Source: Enterobacteriaceae bacterium 89
Lineage (GTDB): Bacteria > Pseudomonadota > Gammaproteobacteria > Enterobacterales > Enterobacteriaceae
Reading direction: 5' to 3'
Length of the DNA: 64,000 bases
NCBI GenBank assembly: GCA_014156375.1
Contig: RQJH01000001.1
Coordinates: forward strand, 579,546 to 643,545
Part shown: positions 42,684-52,347 of the stretch, piece by piece
How the letters are laid out: every line of letters begins with the position of its first letter
How positions within the stretch are numbered: the first letter of the stretch is position 1
Position numbers and translations under genes: made by a program
Notes under the pieces: generated by a model
Database searches by the model: none
What the model was told of the DNA's origin: nothing
The model's input: only the letters and a program-made list of their open reading frames with translations

Positions 42684-44101
42684 AAACATTCACCGTTGGC
42701 CTGTTCGGCATTGGCCTTGATACCTACTGGCCACAGTTTCAGGGGTTACGCGAGCAGCTTGAAGGCTATCTGAGCCAGGTTGACCACCAGCTTCAACGTC
42801 GCGAAGTGGCGGTGGTTAACGCCGGGCTGGTCGACAGCCCACAGACCATGGACACCGCCACCGCGCTGTTCGCCGCTAAAAACGTGGACGCGCTGGTGCT
42901 GTATATCACCACCTACGCGCTGAGCTCCACCGTGCTGCCGCTGGTGCAGCAGCTCAATGTGCCAGTGATTATTCTGGCGTTGCAGCCGGAGAAAAAAGTC
43001 CCCTGCGCCGCTATCAATCAGCGCGCCGACAGAGGCGAACGCACCGGACAGTGGCTGGCACATTGTCAGGCCTGTAGCGCACCGGAGCTGGTCAACGTCT
43101 TCCAGCGGGCGAATATTGGCTACACCCTGGTACCGGGCTATCTGCACGATCCGCAGGCCTGGCAGGAAATCGACAGCTGGCTTGACGCTGCCACAGCGGC
43201 AAAAGCACTAAAGCAAACCAACGTCGGCGTGATGGGCCATTACTACAACGGCATGGTCGACGTTTATTCCAATATGACCAACCTGTCGGCCAAATTCGGC
43301 GTGCGCTTCAAAGTGCTGGAAATTGACGAACTGGTCGCTGCGCTCCCTGCCATTACGGACGCTGAACGCCAGCAGAAACGTGCTCAGGTATTGCAGGCGC
43401 TAAGCGTCGATCCCGCCTGTGAGGAATATGAGCTGCAGCGGGCCATCGCCACTTCCATCGCCCTCGACGGTCTGGCGGCACGCCATCAGTTAGGTGCGAT
43501 GGCGTACTACTACGAGGGCAGCGCCGGGTCACCGCAGGAAAACATCATCACCTCGGTGATCCTCGGCAACACGCTGCTGACGGAGCGCGATATCCCGGTA
43601 GCGGGCGAGTGCGAAATCAAAAACGTCATCGCGATGAAAATACTCAGCCTGCTGAAAGCGGGAGGCTCCTTCTCTGAGCCGTACGGCATTGATTTCGATA
43701 ACGACACGGTGCAATGGGGTCACGATGGTCCGGCGCATCCGCTGATGTCGGCGGAGAAAGTCCGCTTAGTGCCGCTGCCCGTTTACCACGGCAAGCCGGG
43801 GAAAGGCGTGTCGATTCAGATGACCGTCAAACCTGGTCCGGTGACGTTCCTTTCTGTAGTGGAACACTTGGATGGTCGCGTCACCCTGCAATTTGCCGAA
43901 GGGGAAGCCGTGGAGGGCGAAGTGCTGGATATCGGCAATACCAACAGCCATTACCGCTTCCCGATTTCTGCCCGCGAGTTTACCCGTCGCTGGTGTGAAG
44001 GCGGTCCGGCGCATCACTGCGCGATTGGCATTGGGCACGTTGGGGAGAAAATTGCGGCGCTGGCTAAACTACTGAGGATTGAGAGTTTGAGAGTTGCGTG
44101 A
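42680..44101 (+). CDS. L-arabinose/L-fucose isomerase family protein
   Basis: A 473-residue cytoplasmic protein with the two-part fold of sugar isomerases: an N-terminal Rossmann-like region ([12 protein letters not shown]) and a C-terminal catalytic domain. Residues that correspond to the metal-binding set of L-arabinose isomerase are in place: Glu279 (YYYEGSAGS), Glu310 (AGECEIKN), His348 (WGHDGPAHP) and His445/446 ([12 protein letters not shown]). It is therefore probably an active manganese-dependent ketose-aldose isomerase, but the substrate is unknown. No kinase, epimerase or transporter gene is adjacent, which is unusual for such enzymes. A short frame upstream overlaps its ATG. Confidence 0.75.
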   Translation: MKTFTVGLFGIGLDTYWPQFQGLREQLEGYLSQVDHQLQRREVAVVNAGLVDSPQTMDTATALFAAKNVDALVLYITTYALSSTVLPLVQQLNVPVIILALQPEKKVPCAAINQRADRGERTGQWLAHCQACSAPELVNVFQRANIGYTLVPGYLHDPQAWQEIDSWLDAATAAKALKQTNVGVMGHYYNGMVDVYSNMTNLSAKFGVRFKVLEIDELVAALPAITDAERQQKRAQVLQALSVDPACEEYELQRAIATSIALDGLAARHQLGAMAYYYEGSAGSPQENIITSVILGNTLLTERDIPVAGECEIKNVIAMKILSLLKAGGSFSEPYGIDFDNDTVQWGHDGPAHPLMSAEKVRLVPLPVYHGKPGKGVSIQMTVKPGPVTFLSVVEHLDGRVTLQFAEGEAVEGEVLDIGNTNSHYRFPISAREFTRRWCEGGPAHHCAIGIGHVGEKIAALAKLLRIESLRVA

Positions 44102-44106
44102 ATAAA

Positions 44107-44178
44107 TTGCCCGGTGGCGCTTACGTTTACCGGACCTACATGAATTGTAGGCCCGCGCAAACGCAGTGCCGCCGGGCA
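44107..44178. repeat. BIME/REP-type palindrome
   Basis: TTGCCCGGTGGCGCTTACG and GCAGTGCCGCCGGGCAA surround CGGACCTACA...TGTAGGCCCG. It separates the convergent isomerase gene and pgi. Confidence 0.78.
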
Positions 44179-44189
44179 AAAGCCTGAGT

Positions 44190-45836
44190 TTATTTCCAGG
44201 CTTTATAACGGTTAATCAGGCCATTGGTAGAACTATCGTGGCTGCTGATTTGCTTGTCATCTTCCAGCTCTGGCAGGATACGGTTCGCCAGCTGTTTGCC
44301 CAGTTCAACGCCCCACTGGTCAAAGGTGTAGATGTTAAGGATCGCGCCCTGGGTGAAGATTTTGTGCTCATACAGCGCAATCAATGCACCGAGGCTGAAC
44401 GGCGTAATTTCACGCAGCAGGATGGAGTTGGTCGGGCGGTTGCCTTCGAACACTTTGAATGGCACCACGTGATCCAGAGTGGCCGGATCTTTACCCTGAT
44501 CGCGATATTCCTGCTCAACCACTTCGCGTGATTTACCGAACGCCAGCGCTTCGGTCTGGGCGAAGAAGTTAGACAGCAGCTTCGGATGGTGATCGGACAG
44601 GGGGTTGTGTGACACCGCCGGAGCGATGAAATCACAAGGAACCATTTTGGTGCCCTGATGGATCAGCTGGTAGAACGCGTGCTGACCATTGGTGCCCGGC
44701 TCGCCCCATATGATTGGGCCAGTCTGGTAATCGACAGGGTTGCCGTTACGGTCAACAAACTTACCGTTGGACTCCATGTTGCCCTGCTGGAAGTACGCCG
44801 CAAAGCGGTGCATGTACTGGTCGTATGGGAGGATCGCTTCGGTTTCTGCACCGAAGAAATCGTTGTACCAGATGCCGATCAGCGCCAGCAGCACTGGCAG
44901 GTTTTTCTCTGGAGCAGTGGTGGAGAAGTGCTTATCCATAGCGTGCGCGCCGGACAGCAGCTCAACGAAGTTGTCGAAACCAACGGACAGGATGATCGAC
45001 AGACCAATCGCGGACCACAGGGAGTAACGACCACCGACCCAGTCCCAGAACTCGAACATGTTGGCGGTATCAATACCAAACTCGCCCACGGCTTTGCCGT
45101 TGGTGGAGAGCGCAGCGAAGTGTTTCGCCACGTGCTTCTGGTCACCGGCGGTTTTCAGGAACCAGTCGCGCGCGCTGTGGGCGTTGGTCATAGTTTCCTG
45201 AGTGGTGAAGGTTTTGGAAGCGACCAGGAACAGCGTGGTTTCCGGGTTCACTTTCTTCAGCACTTCGGCGATGTGGGTGCCATCGACGTTAGAGACAAAG
45301 TGCATGTTCAGATGGTTTTTGTACGGACGCAGCGCTTCGGTCACCATGAACGGGCCGAGGTCAGAACCGCCGATACCGATGTTAACCACGTCAGTGATCG
45401 CTTTACCGGTATAGCCTTTCCAGTTTCCAGAAATGATCTGTTCTGAGAAATGCTTCATTTTCTCGAGAACGGCGTTCACTTCCGGCATCACGTCTTTGCC
45501 ATCAACAATAATCGGCGTATTGCTACGGTTGCGCAGGGCAACGTGCAGCACGGCGCGGTCTTCAGTGCGGTTGATCTTCTCGCCGGAGAACATTGACTTG
45601 ATGGCACCAGAAAGATCGGTCTCTTTCGCCAGCGCCTGCAGCTTGTTCAGGGTCTCTTCGGTGATGCGGTTTTTGGAGAAATCCACCAGCATCAGATCGT
45701 CGAACGTTGCGGAAAACTTAGTGAAACGGTCGCCATCTTTCGCGAACAGGTCCGCAATGGTGACATCTTTCATTTCATCGTAGTGTTTCTGTAGTGCCTG
45801 CCAGGCAGAAGTCTGCGTTGGATTGATGTTTTTCAT
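44190..45836 (-). CDS. pgi: Glucose-6-phosphate isomerase
   Basis: A 548-residue enzyme that interconverts glucose 6-phosphate and fructose 6-phosphate in glycolysis. SIS-fold signatures are visible ([41 protein letters not shown]). The ATG at 45836 gives [18 protein letters not shown], one residue shorter overall than E. coli; the frame runs 20 codons further upstream without homology. Divergent from lysC. Confidence 0.98.
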   Translation of the reverse strand: MKNINPTQTSAWQALQKHYDEMKDVTIADLFAKDGDRFTKFSATFDDLMLVDFSKNRITEETLNKLQALAKETDLSGAIKSMFSGEKINRTEDRAVLHVALRNRSNTPIIVDGKDVMPEVNAVLEKMKHFSEQIISGNWKGYTGKAITDVVNIGIGGSDLGPFMVTEALRPYKNHLNMHFVSNVDGTHIAEVLKKVNPETTLFLVASKTFTTQETMTNAHSARDWFLKTAGDQKHVAKHFAALSTNGKAVGEFGIDTANMFEFWDWVGGRYSLWSAIGLSIILSVGFDNFVELLSGAHAMDKHFSTTAPEKNLPVLLALIGIWYNDFFGAETEAILPYDQYMHRFAAYFQQGNMESNGKFVDRNGNPVDYQTGPIIWGEPGTNGQHAFYQLIHQGTKMVPCDFIAPAVSHNPLSDHHPKLLSNFFAQTEALAFGKSREVVEQEYRDQGKDPATLDHVVPFKVFEGNRPTNSILLREITPFSLGALIALYEHKIFTQGAILNIYTFDQWGVELGKQLANRILPELEDDKQISSHDSSTNGLINRYKAWK

Positions 45837-46027
45837 AGCAATACTCTTCCGATTTTGAGAACTGTGACTTCGGTCGATTGTAGCGCCTGCAGGCAAAAAT
45901 TGTGATGGTTTTTATGCCATTGCCCGTCGGGATACCATAAACCGCCAAAAAGCTCCGAAAAGTATAGCGGTTATAAGCGCCATTACTTGGGCTTATCGCT
46001 GCATGAAAAATCCGCATAATCCCAGCG

Positions 46028-46056
46028 TTGACAGCGTGAGGCACAACTTTTATTTA
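46028..46056 (+). promoter_or_regulatory. lysC promoter
   Basis: -35 TTGACA (46028-46033), 17-bp spacer, -10 TATTTA (46051-46056). Transcription would start near 46063, leaving a leader of only about 75 nt. Confidence 0.65.
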
Positions 46057-46099
46057 TGGATACAGTATTTGCGCCTGCACCGGTTTTCGTTTTGTTCTT

Positions 46100-46130
46100 G
46101 TGTCAGGGTCGCTTTTTTCTTTCCTGACAC
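46100..46130 (+). promoter_or_regulatory. Hairpin flush against the lysC ribosome binding site
   Basis: GTGTCAGG (46100-46107) and CCTGACAC (46123-46130) are perfect 8-base arms with a T-rich 15-base loop; the Shine-Dalgarno GAGG follows at once. The arms may be what is left of the basal stem of a longer leader. Confidence 0.5.
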
Positions 46131-46139
46131 GAGGTCGTG

Positions 46140-47489
46140 ATGACAAGTCTGGTTGTAGCAAAATTTGGTGGTACCAGCGTCGCTGATTTTGACGCAATGA
46201 ATCGCAGCGCCGACGTGGTGCTGTCTGATGCCAACGTACGTCTGGTGGTACTTTCTGCCTCGGCGGGCGTCACCAATCTGCTGGTCGCTCTGGCGGAAGG
46301 TCTTGAAGCCACAGAGCGCTTCGCCAAACTCGATGCCCTGCGCCAGATCCAGTTCGATATTATTGAGCGTCTGCGCCATCCCAACGTTATCCGTGAAGAA
46401 GTGGAACGCCTGCTGGAGAACATCACCACGCTGGCGGAAGCCGCTTCTCTCGCCAATTCCCTGGCTCTGACTGACGAACTGGTGAGCCACGGTGAGCTGA
46501 TGTCGACCCTGCTGTTCGTCGAGATCCTGCGCGAGCGCAATGTGCCGGCTCAGTGGTTCGACGTGCGTAAAGTGATGCGCACCAACGACCGTTTTGGCCG
46601 CGCCGAGCCCGACGTGGCGGCACTGGCTGAACTTTCCACCTTACAGCTGGCACCGCGCCTGGACGAAGGTCTGGTGATCACTCAGGGCTTTATCGGCAGC
46701 GAAGCCAAAGGCCGCACCACGACGCTTGGCCGTGGCGGCAGTGATTACACCGCTGCGCTGTTAGCAGAAGCGCTGCACGCCAGCCGCGTGGATATCTGGA
46801 CTGACGTTCCAGGCATCTACACCACTGATCCTCGCGTGGTCCCGGCGGCTCAGCGTATTGATGAAATTGCCTTTGAAGAAGCCGCTGAAATGGCGACATT
46901 CGGGGCCAAAGTGCTGCATCCAGCGACTCTGCTGCCAGCCGTGCGCAGCGATATTCCCGTGTTTGTCGGCTCGAGCAAAGATCCCAAAGCGGGCGGCACC
47001 CTGGTGTGCAACAAAACCGTGAATCCGCCGCTGTTCCGAGCGCTGGCCCTGCGTCGTAAACAAACGCTGCTGACGCTGCACAGCCTGAATATGCTGCACT
47101 CCCGCGGTTTCCTTGCGGAAGTCTTTGGCATCCTTGCGCGCCACAATATCTCTGTCGATTTGATTACCACGTCGGAAGTTAGCATCGCCCTGACGCTGGA
47201 CACCACCGGCTCTACCGCCACCAGCGATACCCTGCTGACGCAGTCGCTGCTGATTGAGCTTTCAGCGCTGTGTCGTGTAGAAGTCGAAGAGAACCTTGCG
47301 CTGGTCGCGCTGATTGGTAACGACCTGTCGAAAGCCTGCGGCGTGGGCAAAGAGGTGTTTGGCGTGCTGGAACCGTTCAACATCCGCATGATTTGCTACG
47401 GTGCTTCCAGCCACAACCTCTGCTTCCTGGTACCAGGAGCAGAAGCGGAAGAGGTCGTGCAGAAACTTCATCACAATTTGTTTGAATAA
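46140..47489 (+). CDS. lysC: Lysine-sensitive aspartokinase III
   Basis: A 449-residue enzyme that phosphorylates aspartate, the first step toward lysine, threonine, methionine and diaminopimelate. The kinase domain has KFGGTSVADFDAM and GRGGSDYTAALLAEAL. Two C-terminal ACT domains, from about residue 310, carry lysine inhibition (SLNMLHSRGFLAEVFGILA, VALIGNDLSKACGVGK). The ATG at 46140 follows GAGG by 5 bases; a GTG just before it is less likely. Unlike E. coli, no lysine riboswitch is visible upstream. Confidence 0.97.
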   Translation: MTSLVVAKFGGTSVADFDAMNRSADVVLSDANVRLVVLSASAGVTNLLVALAEGLEATERFAKLDALRQIQFDIIERLRHPNVIREEVERLLENITTLAEAASLANSLALTDELVSHGELMSTLLFVEILRERNVPAQWFDVRKVMRTNDRFGRAEPDVAALAELSTLQLAPRLDEGLVITQGFIGSEAKGRTTTLGRGGSDYTAALLAEALHASRVDIWTDVPGIYTTDPRVVPAAQRIDEIAFEEAAEMATFGAKVLHPATLLPAVRSDIPVFVGSSKDPKAGGTLVCNKTVNPPLFRALALRRKQTLLTLHSLNMLHSRGFLAEVFGILARHNISVDLITTSEVSIALTLDTTGSTATSDTLLTQSLLIELSALCRVEVEENLALVALIGNDLSKACGVGKEVFGVLEPFNIRMICYGASSHNLCFLVPGAEAEEVVQKLHHNLFE

Positions 47490-47518
47490 ACATCGTTAGC
47501 AGGATAAACATTAACGCT

Positions 47519-47546
47519 AAGCCGGGCTCGAACCCGGCTTTTTTAT
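47519..47546 (+). terminator. Terminator after lysC
   Basis: AAGCCGGG and CCCGGCTT pair around CTCGAA, followed by TTTT. Confidence 0.88.
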
Positions 47547-47582
47547 ACCTATAAAACACAACACAATTTCAAGGAAAATAAT

Positions 47583-48524
47583 ATGTTATCTCTGCTGACG
47601 AGGCTGTTTCCGCTCTGGGCGGTGCTGCTTTCGGTCCTCGCCTACAAAACGCCCACTACTTTCACCCCAATTGGCCCCTGGGTCACTACGCTGCTGATGC
47701 TGATTATGTTCGGTATGGGCGTGCACCTGAAAATTGATGATTTCAAACGCGTGCTCTCGCGCCCGGCTCCGGTTGCGGCGGGCATTTTTCTGCATTATCT
47801 GGTGATGCCGCTCGCGGCGTGGCTGCTGGCGATGCTGTTTCATATGCCGCCTGAGCTGTCGGCGGGGATGGTTCTGGTGGGCAGCGTGGCCAGCGGCACG
47901 GCATCCAACGTGATGATTTTTCTGGCGAAGGGTGACGTTGCGCTGTCGGTCACCATTTCCTCGGTATCAACCCTGGTTGGCGTGGTTGCCACGCCGCTGC
48001 TGACGCGTCTGTACGTCGATACGCACATCCAGGTCGACGTGATGGGCATGCTGCTCAGCATCCTGCAAATCGTGGTGATCCCGATTGCGCTGGGTCTTGT
48101 CGTTCATCATCTGCTTCCGCGCGTGGTAAAAGCCGTGGAGCCGTATCTGCCTGCATTTTCGATGGTCTGCATTCTGGCCATCATCAGCGCCGTGGTGGCC
48201 GGTTCCGCTTCGCATATCGCATCGGTCGGTTTTGTGGTGATTATTGCGGTGATCCTGCATAACACCATTGGTCTGCTTGGTGGCTACTGGGGCGGTCGTC
48301 TGTTTGGTTTCGATGAATCCACCTGCCGCACGCTGGCGATTGAAGTGGGGATGCAGAACTCCGGTCTCGCGGCCGCGCTGGGGAAAATCTACTTTGGCCC
48401 GTTAGCCGCCCTACCCGGCGCGCTGTTCTCGGTCTGGCACAACCTTTCCGGCTCTTTGCTGGCGGGTTACTGGTCGGGAAAACCAGTTGAAAAAGAGAAG
48501 ATAGATATCGCCAAAGAGAGCTAA
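47583..48524 (+). CDS. panS: Bile acid:sodium symporter family transporter, PanS-like
   Basis: A 313-residue inner-membrane protein with about ten hydrophobic helices, of the BASS family. Conserved strings include [36 protein letters not shown] (a sodium-site loop) and [13 protein letters not shown]. In Salmonella a homologue at the corresponding rluF-lysC position, PanS, moves pantoate-type coenzyme A precursors; that assignment here rests on position and family. AAGGAAAAT precedes the ATG. The gene is 93 bp beyond lysC and after its terminator, so probably transcribed separately. Confidence 0.72.
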   Translation: MLSLLTRLFPLWAVLLSVLAYKTPTTFTPIGPWVTTLLMLIMFGMGVHLKIDDFKRVLSRPAPVAAGIFLHYLVMPLAAWLLAMLFHMPPELSAGMVLVGSVASGTASNVMIFLAKGDVALSVTISSVSTLVGVVATPLLTRLYVDTHIQVDVMGMLLSILQIVVIPIALGLVVHHLLPRVVKAVEPYLPAFSMVCILAIISAVVAGSASHIASVGFVVIIAVILHNTIGLLGGYWGGRLFGFDESTCRTLAIEVGMQNSGLAAALGKIYFGPLAALPGALFSVWHNLSGSLLAGYWSGKPVEKEKIDIAKES

Positions 48525-48534
48525 TCGCTCAGGC

Positions 48535-48852
48535 TTAATAGCCGTTGATTAGAAAATCCAGGGCATCGCGCAGGGCGGTGCGATGCCCTGTGAGATCGGC
48601 AATCTTTTGCCCGATCTGTTTTTCAGGGATCCCCGCCGCCATATGCACCAGCACGGCATAGTCTTGCCCATCAATTGGAATAACAGGACAGAGTTTGGCA
48701 GGAAGCTTTCTCCCCTCGAATTTTGCGCACTCGACGGCAGGAGCGACCAGGACATGCTTCAGCACATTTGCTACCGGATGCTGTAAGTTGACCAGAACAG
48801 AATAAGCCCCTTTCCCAGCCCCTAAGTTTTCATAAGCGCAGAATTGCTCCAT
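48535..48852 (-). CDS. ccdB: CcdB-type toxin
   Basis: A 105-residue protein matching the CcdB fold (Tyr-rich strand, LCPVIPIDGQDYAVLVHMAAGIP, then IADLTGHRTALRDALDFLINGY). F-plasmid CcdB poisons DNA gyrase through its C-terminal Trp-Gly-Ile. Here the last three residues are Asn-Gly-Tyr, so the tryptophan is missing, and activity toward gyrase is uncertain. Its ATG shares one base with the stop of the antitoxin gene (TAATG), the usual coupled order. It is convergent with panS, 10 bp away. Confidence 0.85.
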   Translation of the reverse strand: MEQFCAYENLGAGKGAYSVLVNLQHPVANVLKHVLVAPAVECAKFEGRKLPAKLCPVIPIDGQDYAVLVHMAAGIPEKQIGQKIADLTGHRTALRDALDFLINGY

Positions 48853-49085
48853 TAAAACGACCTCTGGAAATCGCTGAAGGAACCATTCTCATCGACAAAC
48901 TGATTCACGGCGTCGATTGCCATTCGATTTTCATCAAGCCATCCCGCCCTCTGATGTTCTCTGATCTTCTCTGCTAGCGCCTCACTTAGCAGGGCCGAAA
49001 GATTAATATCCAGCTGACGAGCCTGTTCAAGCAGTTCTGGCGAAAGGGAGACATTGACGGATTTTTTAATCGACTTACCACGCAT
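48852..49085 (-). CDS. ccdA: CcdA-type antitoxin
   Basis: A 77-residue protein with an N-terminal ribbon-helix-helix DNA-binding part (KKSVNVSLSPELLEQARQL) and a C-terminal toxin-binding tail (NQFVDENGSFSDFQRSF), close in pattern to the end of F-plasmid CcdA. It should neutralise the adjacent toxin and repress the pair. The ATG at 49085 has GGGGG before it. Upstream ATGs at 49109 and 49142 are possible but would add non-family residues. Confidence 0.85.
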   Translation of the reverse strand: MRGKSIKKSVNVSLSPELLEQARQLDINLSALLSEALAEKIREHQRAGWLDENRMAIDAVNQFVDENGSFSDFQRSF

Positions 49086-49142
49086 GACAACCCCCATTGG
49101 AATGCGCATGTTTAAAGTCAGATTATCGGATTGAGGCAGCAT

Positions 49143-49336
49143 TTTCTATCTCTCCATGACAGGGTTTTGTGGACAGTACGCCGTTTTCCCGCGCTGTTCA
49201 TCATTCAGGTAAGTGATTTGCGTACTGCTTTCCAAAATATTGTCCATAGCGGCTAAACGCACGTTTAAAGCTTTATTCACCGTTTCAAGTGCATTTGCTT
49301 TACACTGGTCATCCCTTCCCTAAGAGATTAAACGCC
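49143..49336. other. Region between ccdA and yjbD
   Basis: It holds the ccdAB promoter region. CAGTACG (49174-49180) and CGTACTG (49221-49227) form an inverted repeat about 90 bp upstream of ccdA and could be an operator. No gene seen. Confidence 0.35.
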
Positions 49337-49609
49337 ATGGCAACGCCACGCTTAACCCAGCAGGACATGACCGAAGCCGAACAGCGGGAGCTGAAAACAC
49401 GCCTCGACCGCTCGCGCATTGCCCACGGAAGAGTGCTGACCAACTCCGAAATTAACCACATTAAGAAAACCTACATCGATCAGCTGATGGCCGCGCGAGA
49501 AGCCGAAGCGAAGAAAACTCGTCAGGTGAAGAAAAAGCAGACTTATAAAGCGGATAAGGAAGCGACGTTTACCTGGTCGGCCAGCACGCCGGCTCGCGGC
49601 AGACGCTAA
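49337..49609 (+). CDS. yjbD: YjbD, DUF3811 family protein
   Basis: A 90-residue basic, mostly helical cytoplasmic protein of unknown function, the same length as E. coli YjbD. Typical parts are TEAEQRELKTRLDRSRIAHG and a Lys/Ala-rich C-terminal half ending GRR. The ATG at 49337 is chosen by homology; the frame runs 16 codons further upstream. It lies between the toxin-antitoxin pair and rluF. Confidence 0.88.
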   Translation: MATPRLTQQDMTEAEQRELKTRLDRSRIAHGRVLTNSEINHIKKTYIDQLMAAREAEAKKTRQVKKKQTYKADKEATFTWSASTPARGRR

Positions 49610-49617
49610 CAAAAAAC

Positions 49618-49705
49618 TGCCTGATGCGCGACGCTTATCAGGCCTACAAAACCGACGATTGACGTGTTTTTGTAGGCCCGTGCAAACGCAGTGCCGCCGG
49701 GCAAT
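49618..49705. repeat. BIME/REP-type palindrome
   Basis: TGCCTGATGCGCGACGCTTA at the left, then GGCCTACAAA...TTTGTAGGCCCG and GTGCCGCCGGGCAAT at the right, between convergent yjbD and rluF. Confidence 0.78.
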
Positions 49706-49716
49706 TCAGAGGCGGT

Positions 49717-50598
49717 TTAGCGCCCCTTTTTCTTCCGTCCAGGTGAAGCAAAACGCTTACGGTTAGCCATTTCAGCCGGGGTTTTAGCCATATTCTTCCC
49801 GCCGCCGACGGCTGGTTTTTTCGCAGGCGTTGCCGCTGTTTTCGGTTTGGCCTTCGGTTTAGCCGGTTTGGCTTCGGAGGACGAACCCTCAATCAGCTTA
49901 AACAGCTCTATCAGTTCGTCATCAGTCAGGTCACGCCATTCGCCGAGCGGCAGGCCTTTCAGGCTGACGTTCATGATGCGGGTACGTTCGAGCTTGGTCA
50001 CATCAAAACCAAAGTGCTCGGTCATGCGGCGGATCTGGCGGTTCAGGCCCTGCACCAGAGTAATGCGGAAGGAGAATGGCCCTTCCTTTTTTACTTTGCA
50101 TTTTTTGGTGACGGTGCCGAGGATCGGTACGCCTCTGCCCATCCCCAGAATAAATTCATCGGTCACGGGCTTGTTGACCGTCACCAGATACTCTTTTTCG
50201 TGATCGTTGCCGGCGCGCAGGATTTTATTCACCAGATCGCCGTGGTTGGTGAGGAAAATCAGCCCCTGCGAGTCTTTGTCCAGGCGACCAATCGGGAACA
50301 CGCGTTTGCTGTGGTTGACGAAATCCACGATGTTATCGCGCTCGCCGTCCTCGGTGGTGCTGACAATGCCAACCGGTTTGTTCAACGCGATTAATACCAG
50401 ATCGTCCGCCTCACGCGGCTCAATCAGTTGCCCGTTCACTTTCACCACATCGCCAGGCACCACCTGATCCCCCACCACGGCGCGTTTGCCGTTGATGAAG
50501 ACGTTGCCCTGTTCGATGTAGCGGTCGGCGTCGCGGCGCGAGCAGATCCCGCTTTCGCTGATGTATTTGTTTAATCGGGTTGATTGGTCTGGCAGCAT
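49717..50598 (-). CDS. rluF: 23S rRNA pseudouridine(2604) synthase RluF
   Basis: A 293-residue RsuA-family enzyme that makes pseudouridine 2604 in 23S rRNA and, in E. coli, also U35 of tRNA-Tyr. An S4 domain (residues 8-65, [19 protein letters not shown]) precedes the catalytic domain with Asp107 in GRLDKDSQG. The C-terminal tail is a Lys/Ala/Pro-rich basic extension ending GRKKKGR. In E. coli pepE lies between rluF and yjbB; it is absent here. Confidence 0.95.
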   Translation of the reverse strand: MLPDQSTRLNKYISESGICSRRDADRYIEQGNVFINGKRAVVGDQVVPGDVVKVNGQLIEPREADDLVLIALNKPVGIVSTTEDGERDNIVDFVNHSKRVFPIGRLDKDSQGLIFLTNHGDLVNKILRAGNDHEKEYLVTVNKPVTDEFILGMGRGVPILGTVTKKCKVKKEGPFSFRITLVQGLNRQIRRMTEHFGFDVTKLERTRIMNVSLKGLPLGEWRDLTDDELIELFKLIEGSSSEAKPAKPKAKPKTAATPAKKPAVGGGKNMAKTPAEMANRKRFASPGRKKKGR

Positions 50599-50627
50599 AG
50601 TTTCTCCTGTAAAGGCGAACTATACCG

Positions 50628-50662
50628 CAGGCTGATAGCCTTCGAAAATAGCTATCAGCCTG
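50628..50662. other. Strong hairpin between yjbB and rluF
   Basis: CAGGCTGATAGC (50628-50639) and GCTATCAGCCTG (50651-50662) are perfect 12-base arms. No T run follows on either strand. It lies downstream of yjbB and 30 bp upstream of rluF. Confidence 0.5.
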
Positions 50663-50671
50663 TTCGTGGGG

Positions 50672-52303
50672 TTAATAGTCGTCGCGGTCGTCGTCTTCGT
50701 CCGGCTGCTCCATCACGCTGTAGGCCACGGCGCAGAACAGGGAGTTCAGACGCTTCATATCGCCAAGCAGCCCCAGGTGCAGCGAGCTGGTTTCAATGCT
50801 CTGCACGTTCTGCTGATGCAGACGCTCAACGTGGGCGTGAGAGTAGCGGCGGTTCATGATGCGGAAGCGGTGCTTGTTACGACGCAGACGGCGGGCGCTG
50901 TCGACGTCGCTGGTGAAGAACACCGACATCGCCAGCTGCAGATTGCTGACCAGCTGATCGAACAACGCATCCAGCTCTTTCAGGCCATCGACGGAAAATG
51001 CCCGCCGTGCGGCCAGCGATTTATCGGCGATTTCACTGCCCATTCTGTCCACAATATCGGAGGCCTGCTCCAGGTTCAGCGACATTTCGATGATTTCTGC
51101 CCAGCGGCGAGATTCCTCTTCCGCCAGCTCATCTTTCGGCATCCGCGCCAGATAAAGCTTAATCGCGGTGTACAGCACGTTGATGTCATCGGCAATCTTG
51201 CGCAGCTCTTTCTCTTCACGCGGCTCGCCGTGCATCACCTTGCGCAGGCCATCCATCATGTTTTCCATCGCGTCCCCCATTCGCAGGGTTTCACGCGCGG
51301 CATTGGCCAGCGCCAGCGTCGGCGTGTCCAGCATCGTGGCGTCCAGATGCTTGGGCTTGAGGCGACCGTCCAGCTCCGGCGATTCCTGAATAATGCGCTT
51401 GCAGAATCGCGCCATCGGATCGACGAACGGCACCATCGCCAGGCAGCGGATCAGGTTGTAGAAGACGTGGAAGTAGATAACCAGCTCAGACTTCGCCACC
51501 GGCAGTTTCGCCATCGAGTCCGCCAGAATATGCACAAACGGCAGCACGATCAGGCTGCCCACCAGTTTGAACAGCAGGCTGCCGAGCGCCACGCGACGGG
51601 CGGCGGCATTGGCGGTACTGTTGTTGAGCATCGCCAACAGGCCAGATCCAAGGTTGGCACCAATCACCAGACACAGCGCGACCGGGAAGGAGATCACCCC
51701 GGTGGCGGTTAATGTGGCGGTCAGCAGCACGGCGGCGAGGCTTGAGTAGGTGATAACGGCAAACAGCGCGCCAATCAGCGCATCGAGCATCACGTCGCCC
51801 GTCAGCGAGGCAAACACCACCTGCACACCGTCAGACTGGGTGATTGGATGCACTGCCTGCACAATCAGCTCCAACGCCAGCAGAATCAGCCCCAGACCAA
51901 TACCTACGCGTCCGAGCTGCCCGGCGCGGGTTTGCTTGCGCCCAAGGAAGAAGATCACGCCGATGAAAATCAGCAGCGGCGACAGCCACGAGAGGTCGAA
52001 CGTCAGCACGCGCGCCATCAGCGCGGTACCCACGTCGGCCCCGAGCACAATAACCAGCGCGGGCGTGAGCGCCACCAGATCCTGAGCCACAAAGGAGGTG
52101 ACCAGCATGGTGGTGGCATTGCTGCTTTGCACCAGCGCGGTGACGCCGATACCGGCGCAGAAGGCGAGCGGTTTTTTCTCAACGCTACGGCTAAGAACGG
52201 TTCGCAGGCGAGCGCCATAAACGCGCATCACGCCCGTACGAACGATATGTGTGCCCCACACCAGCAGGGCAACGGCAGATAGCAGGTGTAACAGCGTTAA
52301 CAC
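50672..52303 (-). CDS. yjbB: Na/Pi-cotransporter family protein YjbB
   Basis: A 543-residue inner-membrane protein, the same length as E. coli YjbB, which exports phosphate. The N-terminal part has two Na/Pi-cotransporter II repeats (QSSNATTMLVTSFVAQ and GANLGSGLLAMLNNS mark the QSS-type motif and its counterpart). From about residue 340 a cytoplasmic PhoU-like helical domain follows. Between rluF and metH, all on the minus strand, but with repeats and hairpins in both gaps. Confidence 0.92.
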   Translation of the reverse strand: MLTLLHLLSAVALLVWGTHIVRTGVMRVYGARLRTVLSRSVEKKPLAFCAGIGVTALVQSSNATTMLVTSFVAQDLVALTPALVIVLGADVGTALMARVLTFDLSWLSPLLIFIGVIFFLGRKQTRAGQLGRVGIGLGLILLALELIVQAVHPITQSDGVQVVFASLTGDVMLDALIGALFAVITYSSLAAVLLTATLTATGVISFPVALCLVIGANLGSGLLAMLNNSTANAAARRVALGSLLFKLVGSLIVLPFVHILADSMAKLPVAKSELVIYFHVFYNLIRCLAMVPFVDPMARFCKRIIQESPELDGRLKPKHLDATMLDTPTLALANAARETLRMGDAMENMMDGLRKVMHGEPREEKELRKIADDINVLYTAIKLYLARMPKDELAEEESRRWAEIIEMSLNLEQASDIVDRMGSEIADKSLAARRAFSVDGLKELDALFDQLVSNLQLAMSVFFTSDVDSARRLRRNKHRFRIMNRRYSHAHVERLHQQNVQSIETSSLHLGLLGDMKRLNSLFCAVAYSVMEQPDEDDDRDDY

Positions 52304-52347
52304 GGAATCTTGTTCTCCTTATCGTTATAGGTTTTCCATTGGGATTT

